Below, one piece after another: positions 16,077-25,312 of a stretch of DNA of 64,000 nucleotides. Position 1 is the stretch's first letter. Every line of letters begins with the position of its first letter. The notes below the pieces were generated by a model. It had not been told where the DNA came from. It searched no databases and worked only from the letters and a program-made list of their open reading frames with translations. Made by a program: the position numbers and the translations under genes. This stretch comes from Nocardia jinanensis (GTDB taxonomy: Bacteria > Actinomycetota > Actinomycetes > Mycobacteriales > Mycobacteriaceae), in contig NZ_BMMH01000002.1 in NCBI RefSeq assembly GCF_014645735.1, positions 372,001 through 436,000 of the forward strand, in the 5' to 3' direction.

Positions 16077-16751
16077 ATGCGTCTGCTGATCGTGGAGGAC
16101 GAGAAACGCCTCGCCCTCACACTCGCGAAAGGGTTGTCCGCGGAGGGATTCGCGGTCGACGTCGTTCACGACGGGGCCGAAGGCCTGCACCGGGCGACCA
16201 GCACCGACTACGACCTGATAATCCTGGACATCATGCTGCCCGGTATGAACGGCTACCGGGTGTGCGCGACTCTGCGCGCCGCCGGCCACGAGACGCCGGT
16301 CCTGATGCTCACCGCCAAGGACGGCGAATACGACGAGGCCGAGGGCTTGGACACCGGCGCCGACGACTATCTCAGCAAACCGTTCTCGTATGTGGTTCTG
16401 GTGGCCCGGATCCGGGCTCTGCTGCGCCGCCGCACCCGTGGTGGAGTACAGGTGTTGCGTATCGGCGATCTGGTCGTCGACCCAGCCACCCACACCTGCC
16501 GTCGCGGCGATCGGGACGTCTCGCTCACGGCCAAGGAGTTCGCGGTACTGGAGCAGCTGGCCGTACGAGCCGGTGAAGTCGTATCGAAAGCCGATATCCT
16601 GCAGCATGTCTGGGACTTCGCCTACGACGGCGACCCGAATATCGTCGAGGTCTACATCAGCACGCTGCGGCGCAAGATCGACGCGCCTTTCGGCTGCCGG
16701 ACCATCCTGACGGTGCGCGGAGCGGGATACCGGCTGGCGGCCCGTGGCTGA
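16077..16751 (+). CDS. OmpR/PhoB-family response regulator
   Basis: A 224-residue response regulator. The receiver domain covers about 1-115, with the acidic pocket VEDE (7-10), phospho-acceptor Asp51 (IILDIMLPG) and Lys101 (LSKPF). The C-terminal OmpR winged helix (about 130-222) has SLTAKEFAVLEQLA, then NIVEVYISTLRRKID and VRGAGYRLAA. It should be phosphorylated by the histidine kinase whose start overlaps its stop by 8 bases (16744-16751), and should bind tandem sites like those at 16026-16043. The pair looks like the CutR/CssR subgroup of actinobacterial regulators, but that is only a resemblance. Confidence 0.93.
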   Translation: MRLLIVEDEKRLALTLAKGLSAEGFAVDVVHDGAEGLHRATSTDYDLIILDIMLPGMNGYRVCATLRAAGHETPVLMLTAKDGEYDEAEGLDTGADDYLSKPFSYVVLVARIRALLRRRTRGGVQVLRIGDLVVDPATHTCRRGDRDVSLTAKEFAVLEQLAVRAGEVVSKADILQHVWDFAYDGDPNIVEVYISTLRRKIDAPFGCRTILTVRGAGYRLAARG

Positions 16752-18351
16752 GCGAACGCGCCGCCGGAGCAACTGGTGGAGTTCGGTCCGGGCGCGCACC
16801 ACGACCGCGGCCACGGTGGTGGTCGCCATCGCCCTGACCGCTACCGGGCTGATCGTCCTCGCGGCATTACGCGACAACCTGGTCGACAGCGCGGAACTGC
16901 AGGCCGGCAAGACCGTTCACGATATCGCCGGGCAGGTGGAGGCGGGGACACCGCTGGGCCGGCTGCGTCTACCGGATCCCGAAGACGAACCGGTTCAGGT
17001 CGTCTCGGCCGACGGACAGGTACTCGCCGCCGATGAGGAACTACGAGGCCAGGGCCCGATGGCGGACTTCGGGCCGGGCTCCACCACGGGTGGCGACTCC
17101 GAGGAGGACGACGGGGCGGAAAGTGAATCCGGCGACGGTCCGGCCGATGACGACGCTGATGACGACGACACTGATGACGACGACGACACTGATGATTCGG
17201 CGAGCGAAGAGGACGGCTCACCGGGTTCTGGGCACGTTGCCTCCGGACCCGGCACCGACGCCGGGCTCGCCGCGGATGCGGCGGCACGTACCGGCCCGGC
17301 GGACGACACGGCCTCGACCACCGAACCGGTCTTCGGACAGGCACAGTTGACGGTAGGTGATACCGAGCCCGCCAGTTATCGGATCGCCGCGCTCGCGAGT
17401 ACGACCCCCGACGGCCGGCCGGTCACCGTCTACGCGGGTGCCTCGCTGGATACCGCCGACAGCGCGGTCGCCGATGTGCGACGGGCCATGCTGATCGGCC
17501 TGCCGCTACTGCTCGCCGTGGTCGCCGCGGTGACCTGGCTGGTGACCCGGTGGGCGTTGCGCCCGGTCGAGTCCATCCGGTCCGAACTCGCCGAGATCAT
17601 GCACGGAGATCTGTCGCGGCGGGTCCCGGAGCCCACAGCACGCGACGAGATCGCCCGGTTGGCCGCCACCACCAACGAAACCCTCGCCGCGTTGGAACAG
17701 TCCTCGGAACGGCAACGCCGGTTCATCGCCGACGCCGCGCACGAACTACGCAGCCCCATCGCCAGTCTGCGCACCCAGCTCGAAGTGGCGCAGGCACATC
17801 CGGGCCTGCTCGAACTCGACGGATTGCTGAGCGATACCGTGCGGCTGGAACATCTCGCGGCCGATCTGCTGCTGCTGGCCCGGCTCGACGCGGGTGAGCA
17901 ACCACGATCGGACCGGGTCGATCTCGCGCTGCTGGTCCGGGAGGAGCTGGGCCATCGAGTGGGCGACCGTGCACCGGTCGGCGCCGGACTTCCGCGCGAG
18001 CCGCTCGTGATCACCGGCAGCCGTACCCAGATCGCCCGGGTCCTGGGCAATCTCGTCGACAATGCGCAGCGGCACGCGGCGACGGCGGTGCGGGTGACGG
18101 TGGAACGCCGGGGTGATCGGGTCGTGCTGGCCGTAGCCGACGACGGCAGGGGGGTACCCGAGGCCGACCGGGAGCGGATCTTCCAGCGTTTCGTGCGGCT
18201 CGACGACGCCCGCAGCCGGGATGACGGCGGTGCGGGGCTGGGTCTGGCGATCGTCCGCGATGTGGTCCAGCGCCACGGTGGCACGATACGGGTCGAGTCC
18301 GCGGACTCCGGCGGCGCTCGGTTCGTGGTGGAGTTTCCGGTCACACCCTGA
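16744..18351 (+). CDS. sensor histidine kinase with aspartate-rich extracytoplasmic domain
   Basis: A 535-residue membrane kinase starting at GTG 16744, overlapping the response regulator. Order: TM helix about 21-42, an extracytoplasmic domain about 43-243, TM helix about 245-265, HAMP, HisKA with His333 (DAAHELRSPIAS), and HATPase with N, G1 and G2 boxes (NLVDNAQRHA, VADDGRGVPE, GAGLGLAIV). The outer domain contains a run of about 40 residues (about 118-158) made almost wholly of Asp, Glu, Ser and Gly, including DDDADDDDTDDDDD. Such a run is not normal for the family and may bind divalent cations or cationic peptides. The frame is continuous through it. It is coupled to the regulator and lies opposite a PepSY gene, suggesting envelope-state sensing. 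Confidence 0.92.
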   Translation: MAERTRRRSNWWSSVRARTTTAATVVVAIALTATGLIVLAALRDNLVDSAELQAGKTVHDIAGQVEAGTPLGRLRLPDPEDEPVQVVSADGQVLAADEELRGQGPMADFGPGSTTGGDSEEDDGAESESGDGPADDDADDDDTDDDDDTDDSASEEDGSPGSGHVASGPGTDAGLAADAAARTGPADDTASTTEPVFGQAQLTVGDTEPASYRIAALASTTPDGRPVTVYAGASLDTADSAVADVRRAMLIGLPLLLAVVAAVTWLVTRWALRPVESIRSELAEIMHGDLSRRVPEPTARDEIARLAATTNETLAALEQSSERQRRFIADAAHELRSPIASLRTQLEVAQAHPGLLELDGLLSDTVRLEHLAADLLLLARLDAGEQPRSDRVDLALLVREELGHRVGDRAPVGAGLPREPLVITGSRTQIARVLGNLVDNAQRHAATAVRVTVERRGDRVVLAVADDGRGVPEADRERIFQRFVRLDDARSRDDGGAGLGLAIVRDVVQRHGGTIRVESADSGGARFVVEFPVTP

Positions 18352-18654
18352 CCCCGCCCCGACGGCATCACCGGCGCCGATCAGGTCGCTCCGCTCGAGG
18401 TGCGGCGCGCCTGCTCCGACACCACCGCCTACCGCTCCCGCGATGCCACGAGCAGCGCACCCTCGACCACGCGGCGTTCGTGACCGTGCCGACCGGGGAA
18501 TCCGGTGCGGCGGCAGGTGTCGCCTCTCGCGGACTGTGTGTTCGCCTTCGGCGGCTCCGGCAGCTGTCTCTCGATGACCGTAGCGGTGCGCTGCTCCTAC
18601 CATCTGGCGCAGCCGCGAGCGTGCGGACTCGCGGGCGGATTAGCATCGGCGATC
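18352..18654. other. intergenic, no feature supported
   Basis: About 300 bp between the histidine kinase and the flavin monooxygenase. Open frames run through it on both strands, but none has a ribosome binding site or family similarity. No hairpin or promoter stands out. Confidence 0.5.
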
Positions 18655-19779
18655 ATGACGCAGGAGGCGGCCGGCCCGGCCGAACCGGATTTCCCGATAC
18701 TGGTGATCGGCGCCGGGCAATCCGGTCTGTCGGCCGGCTACCACCTGCGGCGGCGCGGACTCGTCCCCGGGCAGGATTTCCTCATCGTCGACCACGCCCC
18801 CGGCCCCGGCGGCGCATGGCAGTTCCGCTGGTCGTCGCTGACCCTGAGCACCGTGAACCGGGTGCACGACCTGCCCGGTATGGCCTTCGCCGAGAACGCG
18901 GCGGCCACCGGCGCGGGATCGGCCGGCGCCGCGGTCCCGGCCGCGACCGCGGTACCGCGCTACTACCAGCGTTACGAGGAACATTTCGAGCTGGCGGTAC
19001 GCAGGCCGGTGAGTGTGCGGGTGGTGTGCGACCGCAGCGAACGCGACGGCCTGCTGCACGCCGAGACCGACCGGGCGGGAACTCTGCGGGTACGCGGACT
19101 GATCAATGGAACCGGGACCTGGGAACATCCCTTCATCCCGCATTATCGCGGCGCCGCGGCTTTCGCCGGCCGGCAACTGCACACCCGCGATTACCGCAGC
19201 CCGGACGAGTTCGCGGGGAAGCACGTGGTCGTGGTCGGGGGTGGTATCTCCGCGGTCCAGTTGCTCGACGAGATATCCCGGGTCACGTCCACCACTTGGG
19301 TGACGCGATCCGAACCCGCGTTCCGGGACACCGGGTTCGATGCGGACGCGGGCCGGCGGGCGGTGGCGATCGTGGAGGACAGGGTGCGGCGGGGACTCCC
19401 TCCGGGGTCGGTGGTCTCGGTGACCGGTCTCCCGCTCGACGACCGCCTCCGAGGGGCGCGGGACCGCGGGGTACTGCGTCGCCGGCCGGTGTTCGACCAT
19501 ATCGAGCCCGGGGGTGTGCGCTGGGCCGACGGAAGTTTCCAGCCCGCGCAGGTGATCCTGTGGGCGACCGGATTCCGAAGCGCCCTGGACCATCTGGCCC
19601 CGCTACGGTTGCGCGGGCCGGGCGGCGGGATCACCATGACCGGCAGGCTCGCCACGCAGGTGGCGGTGGATCCGCGAATCCACCTGATCGGGTACGGGCC
19701 GTCCGCCAGTACCGTGGGCGCGAATCGGGCCGGCCGGGCGGCCGTGGCCGAACTCACCGGCTACCTGGGCCTGAGCTGA
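18655..19779 (+). CDS. FAD/NADPH-dependent flavin monooxygenase-like oxidoreductase
   Basis: A 374-residue two-dinucleotide-fold flavoprotein. The FAD site is VIGAGQSGLSAGYHL near the N terminus and the NADPH site is VVVGGGISAVQLL in the middle; GPGGAWQFRWSSLTL matches the FMO/Trk-type loop, and the third motif IHLIGYGPSASTVGANRAGR is near the end. It should oxygenate or oxidise a small organic substrate in the cytosol. ATG 18655 is used because the frame upstream has no similarity and the start MTQEAAG lies just before the first beta strand. It converges with the TetR gene, about 58 bp away. The substrate is unknown. Confidence 0.82.
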   Translation: MTQEAAGPAEPDFPILVIGAGQSGLSAGYHLRRRGLVPGQDFLIVDHAPGPGGAWQFRWSSLTLSTVNRVHDLPGMAFAENAAATGAGSAGAAVPAATAVPRYYQRYEEHFELAVRRPVSVRVVCDRSERDGLLHAETDRAGTLRVRGLINGTGTWEHPFIPHYRGAAAFAGRQLHTRDYRSPDEFAGKHVVVVGGGISAVQLLDEISRVTSTTWVTRSEPAFRDTGFDADAGRRAVAIVEDRVRRGLPPGSVVSVTGLPLDDRLRGARDRGVLRRRPVFDHIEPGGVRWADGSFQPAQVILWATGFRSALDHLAPLRLRGPGGGITMTGRLATQVAVDPRIHLIGYGPSASTVGANRAGRAAVAELTGYLGLS

Positions 19780-19837
19780 ACGACGAAATCCCAGGGCGGG
19801 CAGACCGTGGCCGGAACGGCCGCCGAGCTCGCCGCGC

Positions 19838-20446
19838 TCAGCGCAGTAGGTCGTCCAGGATCCGGCGCGCGGTCACGACCCGCGCCTCGTCACCCACCTG
19901 CCGAGCTGTGTTGGCGGCGCTGACGATCGCATCGATCTCGAAGGCCAATGTCTCCGCGTCCCGCCCGTTCAGATCACCCATCTCCTGGGTCTTGCGGATC
20001 TCCTCGGACAGGAACCGCATCCAGTCCTCGTGATCGGCGACGACCGCGTCGCGTACCGGGCCGGGCCTGCTGTCGAATTCGGTGAGCACCGCGACGCGGA
20101 AGCAGCCGCCCGGGAACACCGGATCGGTGATATAGCCGAGCCAGCGTTCGACCAGCACGCGCAGCCTGGGCAGACCTCGCGGTGCGGACAGAGCGGGCGT
20201 GATGATCTGTTCGACGAACACCTCGCGCCCGGCCCGGACCGCCGCCAGCTGGAGCGCTTCCTTCGTTTTGAACAGTGTGGCGATCCCGCTCTTGCTGATA
20301 CCCAGATCAGTCGCCAGCCTGCCCAGGCTGACACCCGCGAGTCCCTCGACCGATGCCACATCCGCGGCATGCCGTGCGATCGCGGCCCGGGATCGAGCCC
20401 CCTTCACCAGCCGTTGATCCGTACTCGCCTCCGCCATACGGACCAT
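19838..20446 (-). CDS. TetR-family repressor of the adjacent efflux/esterase genes
   Basis: A 202-residue TetR regulator. The HTH is VSLGRLATDLGISKSGIATLFKTKEAL and the ligand domain is of the TetR_C type (GGCFRVAVLTEFDSRPGPVR). It starts at ATG 20446 or 20437. It is divergent from the MFS gene, and the space between them (about 90 bp) holds two strong palindromes at 20469-20508, so it very likely represses the pump-esterase unit and itself. The inducer is unknown but is probably a pump substrate. Confidence 0.9.
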   Translation of the reverse strand: MVRMAEASTDQRLVKGARSRAAIARHAADVASVEGLAGVSLGRLATDLGISKSGIATLFKTKEALQLAAVRAGREVFVEQIITPALSAPRGLPRLRVLVERWLGYITDPVFPGGCFRVAVLTEFDSRPGPVRDAVVADHEDWMRFLSEEIRKTQEMGDLNGRDAETLAFEIDAIVSAANTARQVGDEARVVTARRILDDLLR

Positions 20447-20468
20447 TCTGACACCCCCCCGCTTGTCA

Positions 20469-20508
20469 ATACGAACGATCGGTCGTATTTTCTATACGAA
20501 CGTTCGTA
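20469..20508. promoter_or_regulatory. two TetR operators between divergent tetR and MFS genes
   Basis: Site 1 (20469-20488) is ATACGA-N8-TCGTAT with a largely symmetric centre. Site 2 (20495-20508) is the perfect palindrome TACGAACGTTCGTA. Centres are 23 bp apart. Both share ACGAACG, so the same dimer should bind each. They sit 23-60 bp upstream of the repressor start and 32-71 bp upstream of the pump start. Confidence 0.75.
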
Positions 20509-20539
20509 CGTTTTGTTTCCTCCAGCTTCCAGGATTCCC

Positions 20540-21940
20540 ATGACCGAAATGCCCGTGCGGACCACCGGCCCGCAGCCCACCGGACGCGCCAACGGCGCGC
20601 TCGTCGTCGCCTCCGGGGCGGCCTTCCTCGCCTTTCTCGACCTGTCGGTCGTCAATATCGCCTTCCCCTCTCTCACCCGCGACCACCCCGGCACCTCCAC
20701 CACCACCCTGACCTGGGTGGTCAGCGGCTACGCCGTCGCGTTCGCGGCGCTGCTCACTCCCGGCGGGCGGATCGCCGACGCGCTGGGACGGCGCACACTC
20801 TTCCTCGCCGCCCTGATGGGTTTCGCGCTCACTTCCCTGCTGTGCGGGCTCGCGCCGAGCGCCGGCTGGCTGGTCGCCGGGCGGATGGCGCAGGGTGCGA
20901 CTGCCGCGCTGATGGTGCCCGCCGCCCTCGGCGCGCTGCTGAGTGTCACCCCGCGCGAACGTATCGGTAGCGCCATCGCGGCGTGGTCGGCGGCCGGCGG
21001 CCTCGCCGCGGTCGTGGGCCCGGCGCTCGGCGGTGCGCTGGTCGAAGCCTTCGGCTGGCGTTCGGTCTTCGTGATCAATGTGCCGGTCGCACTGGCCCTG
21101 GCCGGTATGGCATTCCGCATGCTGGCACCGGATACCGGACATACCGACGGCGTCCTGCCGGACCCGATCGGCACGATCATGGTCGCACTGGGGTTGGGGG
21201 GACTCGTCGCCGGAGTGACCGAGGGCCAGCGCTGGGGCTGGACCGCACCCGGCACACTGGTGGTCCTCGGACTCGGCGCCGTACTCGCTCTCGCCGCCCT
21301 GCTCCGGTCGTTCCGGCATCCGAATCCCGCCCTCGCCGTGGAACTCTGGCGCAGCAGGCCGTTCGCGTTGGCCAATGCCGCCTCGTTCGCGTTCGGTGCC
21401 GCCATGTTCGCCTGGTTGCTGGCCGGCCCGATGTTCCTCGACGCGCTGTGGGGCTATTCGGTCCTCGGTTCGGCCGCGGCGCTGAGCGTGGGCGCGGTGG
21501 CCTCCATGGTGACCGCCACGCTCACCGGGCGCATCACCGCACCGGGTACCCGTCGCCGGGCCGGGGTGCTCGGTGTCCTGATGTTCGTAGCCACGCTCAT
21601 CTGGATGAGCACCGATGCGTTCGGCCCGACCCCGGCACTGTGGTCGGCGTGGATACCGGCCGGCGTACTCGGCGGCGGCGGTATCGGTATCGCGGTGACG
21701 GTTCTGGGCGCCGCCGCGGCGAACGCGTTACCGCCACACCGGTTCGCGGCGGGTACCGGTATGAACCTGACGGCCCGGCAACTGGGGGGCGCGCTCGGAA
21801 TCGCCGTACTGGCCTCGGTTCTCGCCGCGCACCCCGCGCAACCGGAGACCGGTTTCCACACACTGTTCCTACTGTGCGCCGGATTCGCCACCGTCGCTGC
21901 CTGCCTCATGGCCGTACCGTCCCGACAGGAGTCGATATGA
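20540..21940 (+). CDS. MFS multidrug efflux transporter (DHA2-like)
   Basis: A 466-residue inner-membrane proton-coupled exporter. Motif A appears as GRIADALGRRTLF, motif B in the LVAGRMAQGATAALMVP helix, and motif C in AAVVGPALGGALVEAFGWRSVF; 12-14 hydrophobic helices cover the whole length. ATG 20540 begins the polar N terminus after the operator region. It is divergent from tetR and overlaps the next gene by 4 bases (ATGA at 21937-21940), so pump and esterase are translationally coupled. Export of a compound that the esterase also acts on is a reasonable inference. Confidence 0.9.
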   Translation: MTEMPVRTTGPQPTGRANGALVVASGAAFLAFLDLSVVNIAFPSLTRDHPGTSTTTLTWVVSGYAVAFAALLTPGGRIADALGRRTLFLAALMGFALTSLLCGLAPSAGWLVAGRMAQGATAALMVPAALGALLSVTPRERIGSAIAAWSAAGGLAAVVGPALGGALVEAFGWRSVFVINVPVALALAGMAFRMLAPDTGHTDGVLPDPIGTIMVALGLGGLVAGVTEGQRWGWTAPGTLVVLGLGAVLALAALLRSFRHPNPALAVELWRSRPFALANAASFAFGAAMFAWLLAGPMFLDALWGYSVLGSAAALSVGAVASMVTATLTGRITAPGTRRRAGVLGVLMFVATLIWMSTDAFGPTPALWSAWIPAGVLGGGGIGIAVTVLGAAAANALPPHRFAAGTGMNLTARQLGGALGIAVLASVLAAHPAQPETGFHTLFLLCAGFATVAACLMAVPSRQESI

Positions 21941-22629
21941 TCCACGACCACCGCCGCACCGAATCCGACGATCCGATGCTGATCGACCCGGACACCGCCC
22001 GCGCTCTCCTCGGCGGCGCGCCATGGCGGCGATACGCGGTACTCGGCGATTCCATTGCCCAGGGTGTGGGCGACGCGTCCGCAGGCTACCGCGATATCGG
22101 CTGGTCGGATCGCGTCGCGGAGGTACTCACCGCGGCGAATCCCGGTGTGTCCTACCTGAACACCGGAAGGATCGGCGCCACCTCCGGCCAGATGCTCGAC
22201 GAGCAACTGGACCGGGTACTCGAATTCCGGCCCGATCTCGTGCATCTGAGCTGCGGCGGCAACGATCTGTTCCATCAGGGCGGCGATACGGATCGGCTAC
22301 GGGCGAATCTCGAGACCGCTTTCGCCGCACTGGCCGCCATCGGCGCCCAGTTGTGCACGTTCACGGTCGCCGATGTGTGGGATACCGGCAGAATGGCGCC
22401 GATGCGGCCCATGCGCGGGCGGATGGCCGAACTCAACGAGATCGTCCGCGCGCTGGCCGCCCGGTACGACACGGTGCTGGTGGACTTCTGGGAGCATCCG
22501 CTGCGCCTGCGCCCGGACCTCATGAGTGCCGACCTCATCCATTTCACGACCAGCGGGCACGCGGTGGTCGCGACAGAGATGATCCGCGCACTGGCGACGC
22601 GGATCTCGGCACCCGTCCGGCCGGCCTGA
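21937..22629 (+). CDS. SGNH/GDSL-type esterase
   Basis: A 230-residue SGNH hydrolase with no signal peptide, so probably cytosolic. Block I is VLGDSIAQGVGD (nucleophile Ser39), block II Gly in NTGRIGATS, block III GGND with Asn109, and block V is DLIH with Asp199 and His202. These enzymes hydrolyse esters, thioesters or acylated sugars. The start overlaps the MFS stop by four bases, so both are made from one TetR-controlled message. A strong hairpin terminator follows at 22649. The likely job is to deacylate or modify a compound exported by the partner pump; this is inferred from coupling only. Confidence 0.87.
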   Translation: MIHDHRRTESDDPMLIDPDTARALLGGAPWRRYAVLGDSIAQGVGDASAGYRDIGWSDRVAEVLTAANPGVSYLNTGRIGATSGQMLDEQLDRVLEFRPDLVHLSCGGNDLFHQGGDTDRLRANLETAFAALAAIGAQLCTFTVADVWDTGRMAPMRPMRGRMAELNEIVRALAARYDTVLVDFWEHPLRLRPDLMSADLIHFTTSGHAVVATEMIRALATRISAPVRPA

Positions 22630-22648
22630 CCGTCGCGCGAACTGTGCA

Positions 22649-22685
22649 GGTGTGCCCGGCAGGTCGGTGACCTGCCGGGCACACC
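22649..22685 (+). terminator. perfect 17-bp stem-loop terminator after the pump-esterase operon
   Basis: A perfect 17-bp GC-rich stem (22649-22665 with 22669-22685) and a GGT loop, 20 bp past the esterase stop, with no T-tract as usual in actinomycetes. It closes the tetR-regulated unit. Confidence 0.75.
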
Positions 22686-23735
22686 TCCCGGATACGGCTC
22701 GGCGGATTCGGGATTCCTACCGTCCACCGCCCGAAATCCGCTCCCTGCGGAAAAGCCGCTCATCGGAGCCGGCATTCGCGGGGTACACGCCGCACCGCAC
22801 CGGCGGTCGAGATATCGTGCGGCCGCCTCGTCGCCGACGCCGGCCAGCGACAGCGATCCGAAAGGCCGGCGGCGCAACCGGTCGAGATCGGCCCGGTCGA
22901 ACACCGGTCCCGGCCCGCGGTCGTAGGGCAGCGTTCCGTCGGTCACCACCCTGTCTCCGGCGGCCGTGAGTATCGATATCCGCACCAGCGGTTTCGTCCG
23001 GGCGGATTCGGCGATCGGCACCGCCGTGTACTGAAGATCTCCGCACGGGCAGCGCTGGCCGCGCGTGCCGCCGCCGACTCCGCACGGCACACCGGTTCAC
23101 AGGTCCGGCCGTCCGATCGTGGCGAAACCTCCACGGCGGGTTGACCACCGGCGATCGCGGGGCCCGCAGCCCTCCGCGATTCCCACGCGATCCGCCGGCG
23201 GGCGAATTCCGGACGGGATCCACTTTGTCGGCTCGAACGGTTAAGATCTGCGCCGGGCACAGCGAGGAGGAGTAGGTACCGACGTGGGAAGCTTCGGCCG
23301 TAGGTCACGGGCGCGGCGGGGATCCGGGGCAGGGGTAGCGATCCCCGCGATCACTGCGGGTCGGGGGGTCGACCGGTAAGCTCACGCGAGCATTCAGAGG
23401 TGGCTGTCCCACCGAGATAACGGATAACCGGCTCGGTGGATCTCGTTGCCGCCCTCGTTCGGCCACGCCGGGCCGGACATCTACCCGCAGCGCCTGCACC
23501 GGCGGTGCGTCATCGAGAAATCGACCCCCATATGGTTTTCGTCGGCCGTCTGGGGGCGGGTAGCGATGTCCGGGCAACCACGGGGCCCGCGCGGCCGGCG
23601 GCAGTCACCGGTCCGCACCCAGGACCGACGTCTCCACGACACTGTGCCGGGAGTTGTCACATTCCCGCATACCCACCCGAATCACACAGTGCCCGATCAC
23701 TGTTCACCATCACCTATTTCCATGAAGGAGTTCTC
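22686..23735. other. gene-poor stretch with a possible decayed minus-strand ORF
   Basis: About 1 kb without a firm gene. On the minus strand (about 23035-22790) about 70 codons have strong G/C third positions and protein-like content (VRISILTAAGDRVVTDG, then LRRRPFGSLSLAGVGDEAAA), but no start, no family and no clean ends, so a gene remnant is likely. On the plus strand a GTG frame of 31 codons starts at 23284 after a GAGGAGGA stretch; it is not convincing. An 8-bp stem-loop lies at 23409-23439. Nothing else stands out. Confidence 0.35.
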
Positions 23736-24326
23736 ATGTCCAGACGTTTGCCCGTATTCCGGATTCCCGGTGTCATGGCAGGCCTCGCCGTACTGAGCTG
23801 TGCCGTGCTGACCCTGTCCGGGTGTACCGGCGGGGAAGACTCGGTCCAGGGTTCCCCGGTGACGCCGGCGGCCACCGTTCCCGGACAGAACGGAGCCGAC
23901 GAGGGCGGCGATGTCGACTTCGATGCCGCCATCGGCGATTGCGTCGCGCTGTCGGGGACGATGATGGACGCGGAGATCGACCACGCGCCGTGTGGTTCGG
24001 AGAATTCGAACTACAAGGTGGTCGCCAAGGCCCCCACCCAGGACGGCTGCGCGTCCGATGTCGATCAGACCTACTATGTGACGCTGGCCGGCCAGGAACA
24101 GGGTGCCCTCTGCCTCGATATCGATTGGGTCGAAGGCCAGTGCATGACGATTCCGACGGGCAGCGACAGCCCCAGCCACAGCCCGTGCACGCCGGGTAAG
24201 CCCGATACCGTCCACGTGGTCAAGATCCTCACCGGTACCACCGACGAAGCCGGATGCCCCGACGAGGCCACCAGCTACTACACCTACGACGAGCGGCAGC
24301 TCGTCACCTGCGTCGCCGAGGTGTAA
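23736..24326 (+). CDS. LppU-like lipoprotein
   Basis: A 196-residue lipoprotein. The signal peptide ends in the lipobox LSGC, so Cys29 should be lipidated and the protein anchored to the outer face of the membrane. The mature region (GDCVALSG, then CGSENSNYKVV, QDGCASDVDQTYYVT, ALCLDIDWVEGQCM) matches the mycobacterial/nocardial LppU family, with conserved paired cysteines that probably form disulfides. AAGGAG lies just upstream of ATG 23736. The gene stands alone with no operon partner. The function of the family is not known. Confidence 0.8.
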   Translation: MSRRLPVFRIPGVMAGLAVLSCAVLTLSGCTGGEDSVQGSPVTPAATVPGQNGADEGGDVDFDAAIGDCVALSGTMMDAEIDHAPCGSENSNYKVVAKAPTQDGCASDVDQTYYVTLAGQEQGALCLDIDWVEGQCMTIPTGSDSPSHSPCTPGKPDTVHVVKILTGTTDEAGCPDEATSYYTYDERQLVTCVAEV

Positions 24327-24536
24327 CCCCACCACGTCCGGTTACCGGCATGCGTGGCCTCACCTCGGGGTGTGGGGCCACGCGCGCTCCGTCCGGCTCC
24401 CCGCCCCGGGATTCGGGCCGGTCCGGCGACCACGGCCCTGTTTGCGGCCGACCGGCGGAGTTACACTGAGGATTCGGTACTGAATACGCGTTCTGTCCAC
24501 ATATGGCGGGGGGATGGCGCTACCAGGACTTCTGTG

Positions 24537-25253
24537 ATGGATATCCGAACAGACGAGATCGCCGACGGTATCTACCGGTTCTCCACCTTCGTTCCCGAAG
24601 TGGGCCCGACGGGTTTCACGTTCAATCAGTTCTTCGTCGACGCCGCAGAACCCTTGCTGTTCCATACCGGGATGCGCGCCCTGTTCCCCGCGGTCTCCGC
24701 GGCCATAGCGCGGATCCGGCCGGTAGAAGAGCTCCGCTGGATCACCTTCGGCCACGTGGAGGCCGACGAGAGCGGCGCGATGAACCTGTTCCTCGACGCG
24801 GCCCCGCACGCGCAGGTGGCACATGGTGTCGTGGGCTGTCAGGTATCGCTGGACGACTTGGCCGATCGGCCGCCGCGGCGACTGGCCGACGGCGAGATCA
24901 TCGATCTGGGTGACCGCCGCATCCAGCATCTGGACACCCCGCACACACCGCACAACTGGGAGGCGCGGGTGCTCTACGAGGAGTCCACCGGTGTGCTTTT
25001 CTGCGGCGATCTGATGACTCAACTCGGCGACGGCCCCGCGTTGACCGGCACCGATCTGGTCGGACCTGCCGAGGCTGCCGAGGACCTGTTCCACGCGACT
25101 TCGCTGGGACCGGCCGTTCCGGCGACTCTGCACCGGTTGGCCGGATTGCGGCCGACCACACTCGCCGTGATGCACGGCTCCAGCTTCATCGGTGACGGGG
25201 CCGCGGCCCTGCACGACCTCGCGACGGTCTTCGAGGACCGGATGGCCGCCTGA
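24537..25253 (+). CDS. metallo-beta-lactamase-fold protein (oxygen-binding diiron type)
   Basis: A 238-residue MBL-fold protein of the flavodiiron-like (ODP) branch. The first metal motif reads FGHVEADESG, an H-x-E-x-D pattern, in place of the HxHxDH of lactamases, as in flavodiiron proteins. Later ligands are probably in DTPHTPHNWEA, LFCGDLMTQ and MHGSSF. No flavodoxin domain is attached. This would suit an oxygen, NO or peroxide reaction, or an FMN-free relative of unknown use. ATG 24537 fits the family start. The methyltransferase gene follows after 59 bp and may be co-transcribed. Confidence 0.75.
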   Translation: MDIRTDEIADGIYRFSTFVPEVGPTGFTFNQFFVDAAEPLLFHTGMRALFPAVSAAIARIRPVEELRWITFGHVEADESGAMNLFLDAAPHAQVAHGVVGCQVSLDDLADRPPRRLADGEIIDLGDRRIQHLDTPHTPHNWEARVLYEESTGVLFCGDLMTQLGDGPALTGTDLVGPAEAAEDLFHATSLGPAVPATLHRLAGLRPTTLAVMHGSSFIGDGAAALHDLATVFEDRMAA

Positions 25254-25312
25254 CGCCCCGTAGGGTTTCACCGGGTGTCACCGCACCCGGACGACAGAGC
25301 GAGGAGGTACTG

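Noticed and set aside
17095..17220. Frameshift or misassembly in the acidic run of the histidine kinase
   Set aside because: The frame is continuous from the GTG start to the HATPase domain, and the other frames of this stretch give no kinase-like sequence.
18480..20033. 517-codon plus-strand frame over the flavin monooxygenase
   Set aside because: The flavin monooxygenase frame carries both dinucleotide motifs; the other frame is Arg/Gly/Ala-rich shadow.
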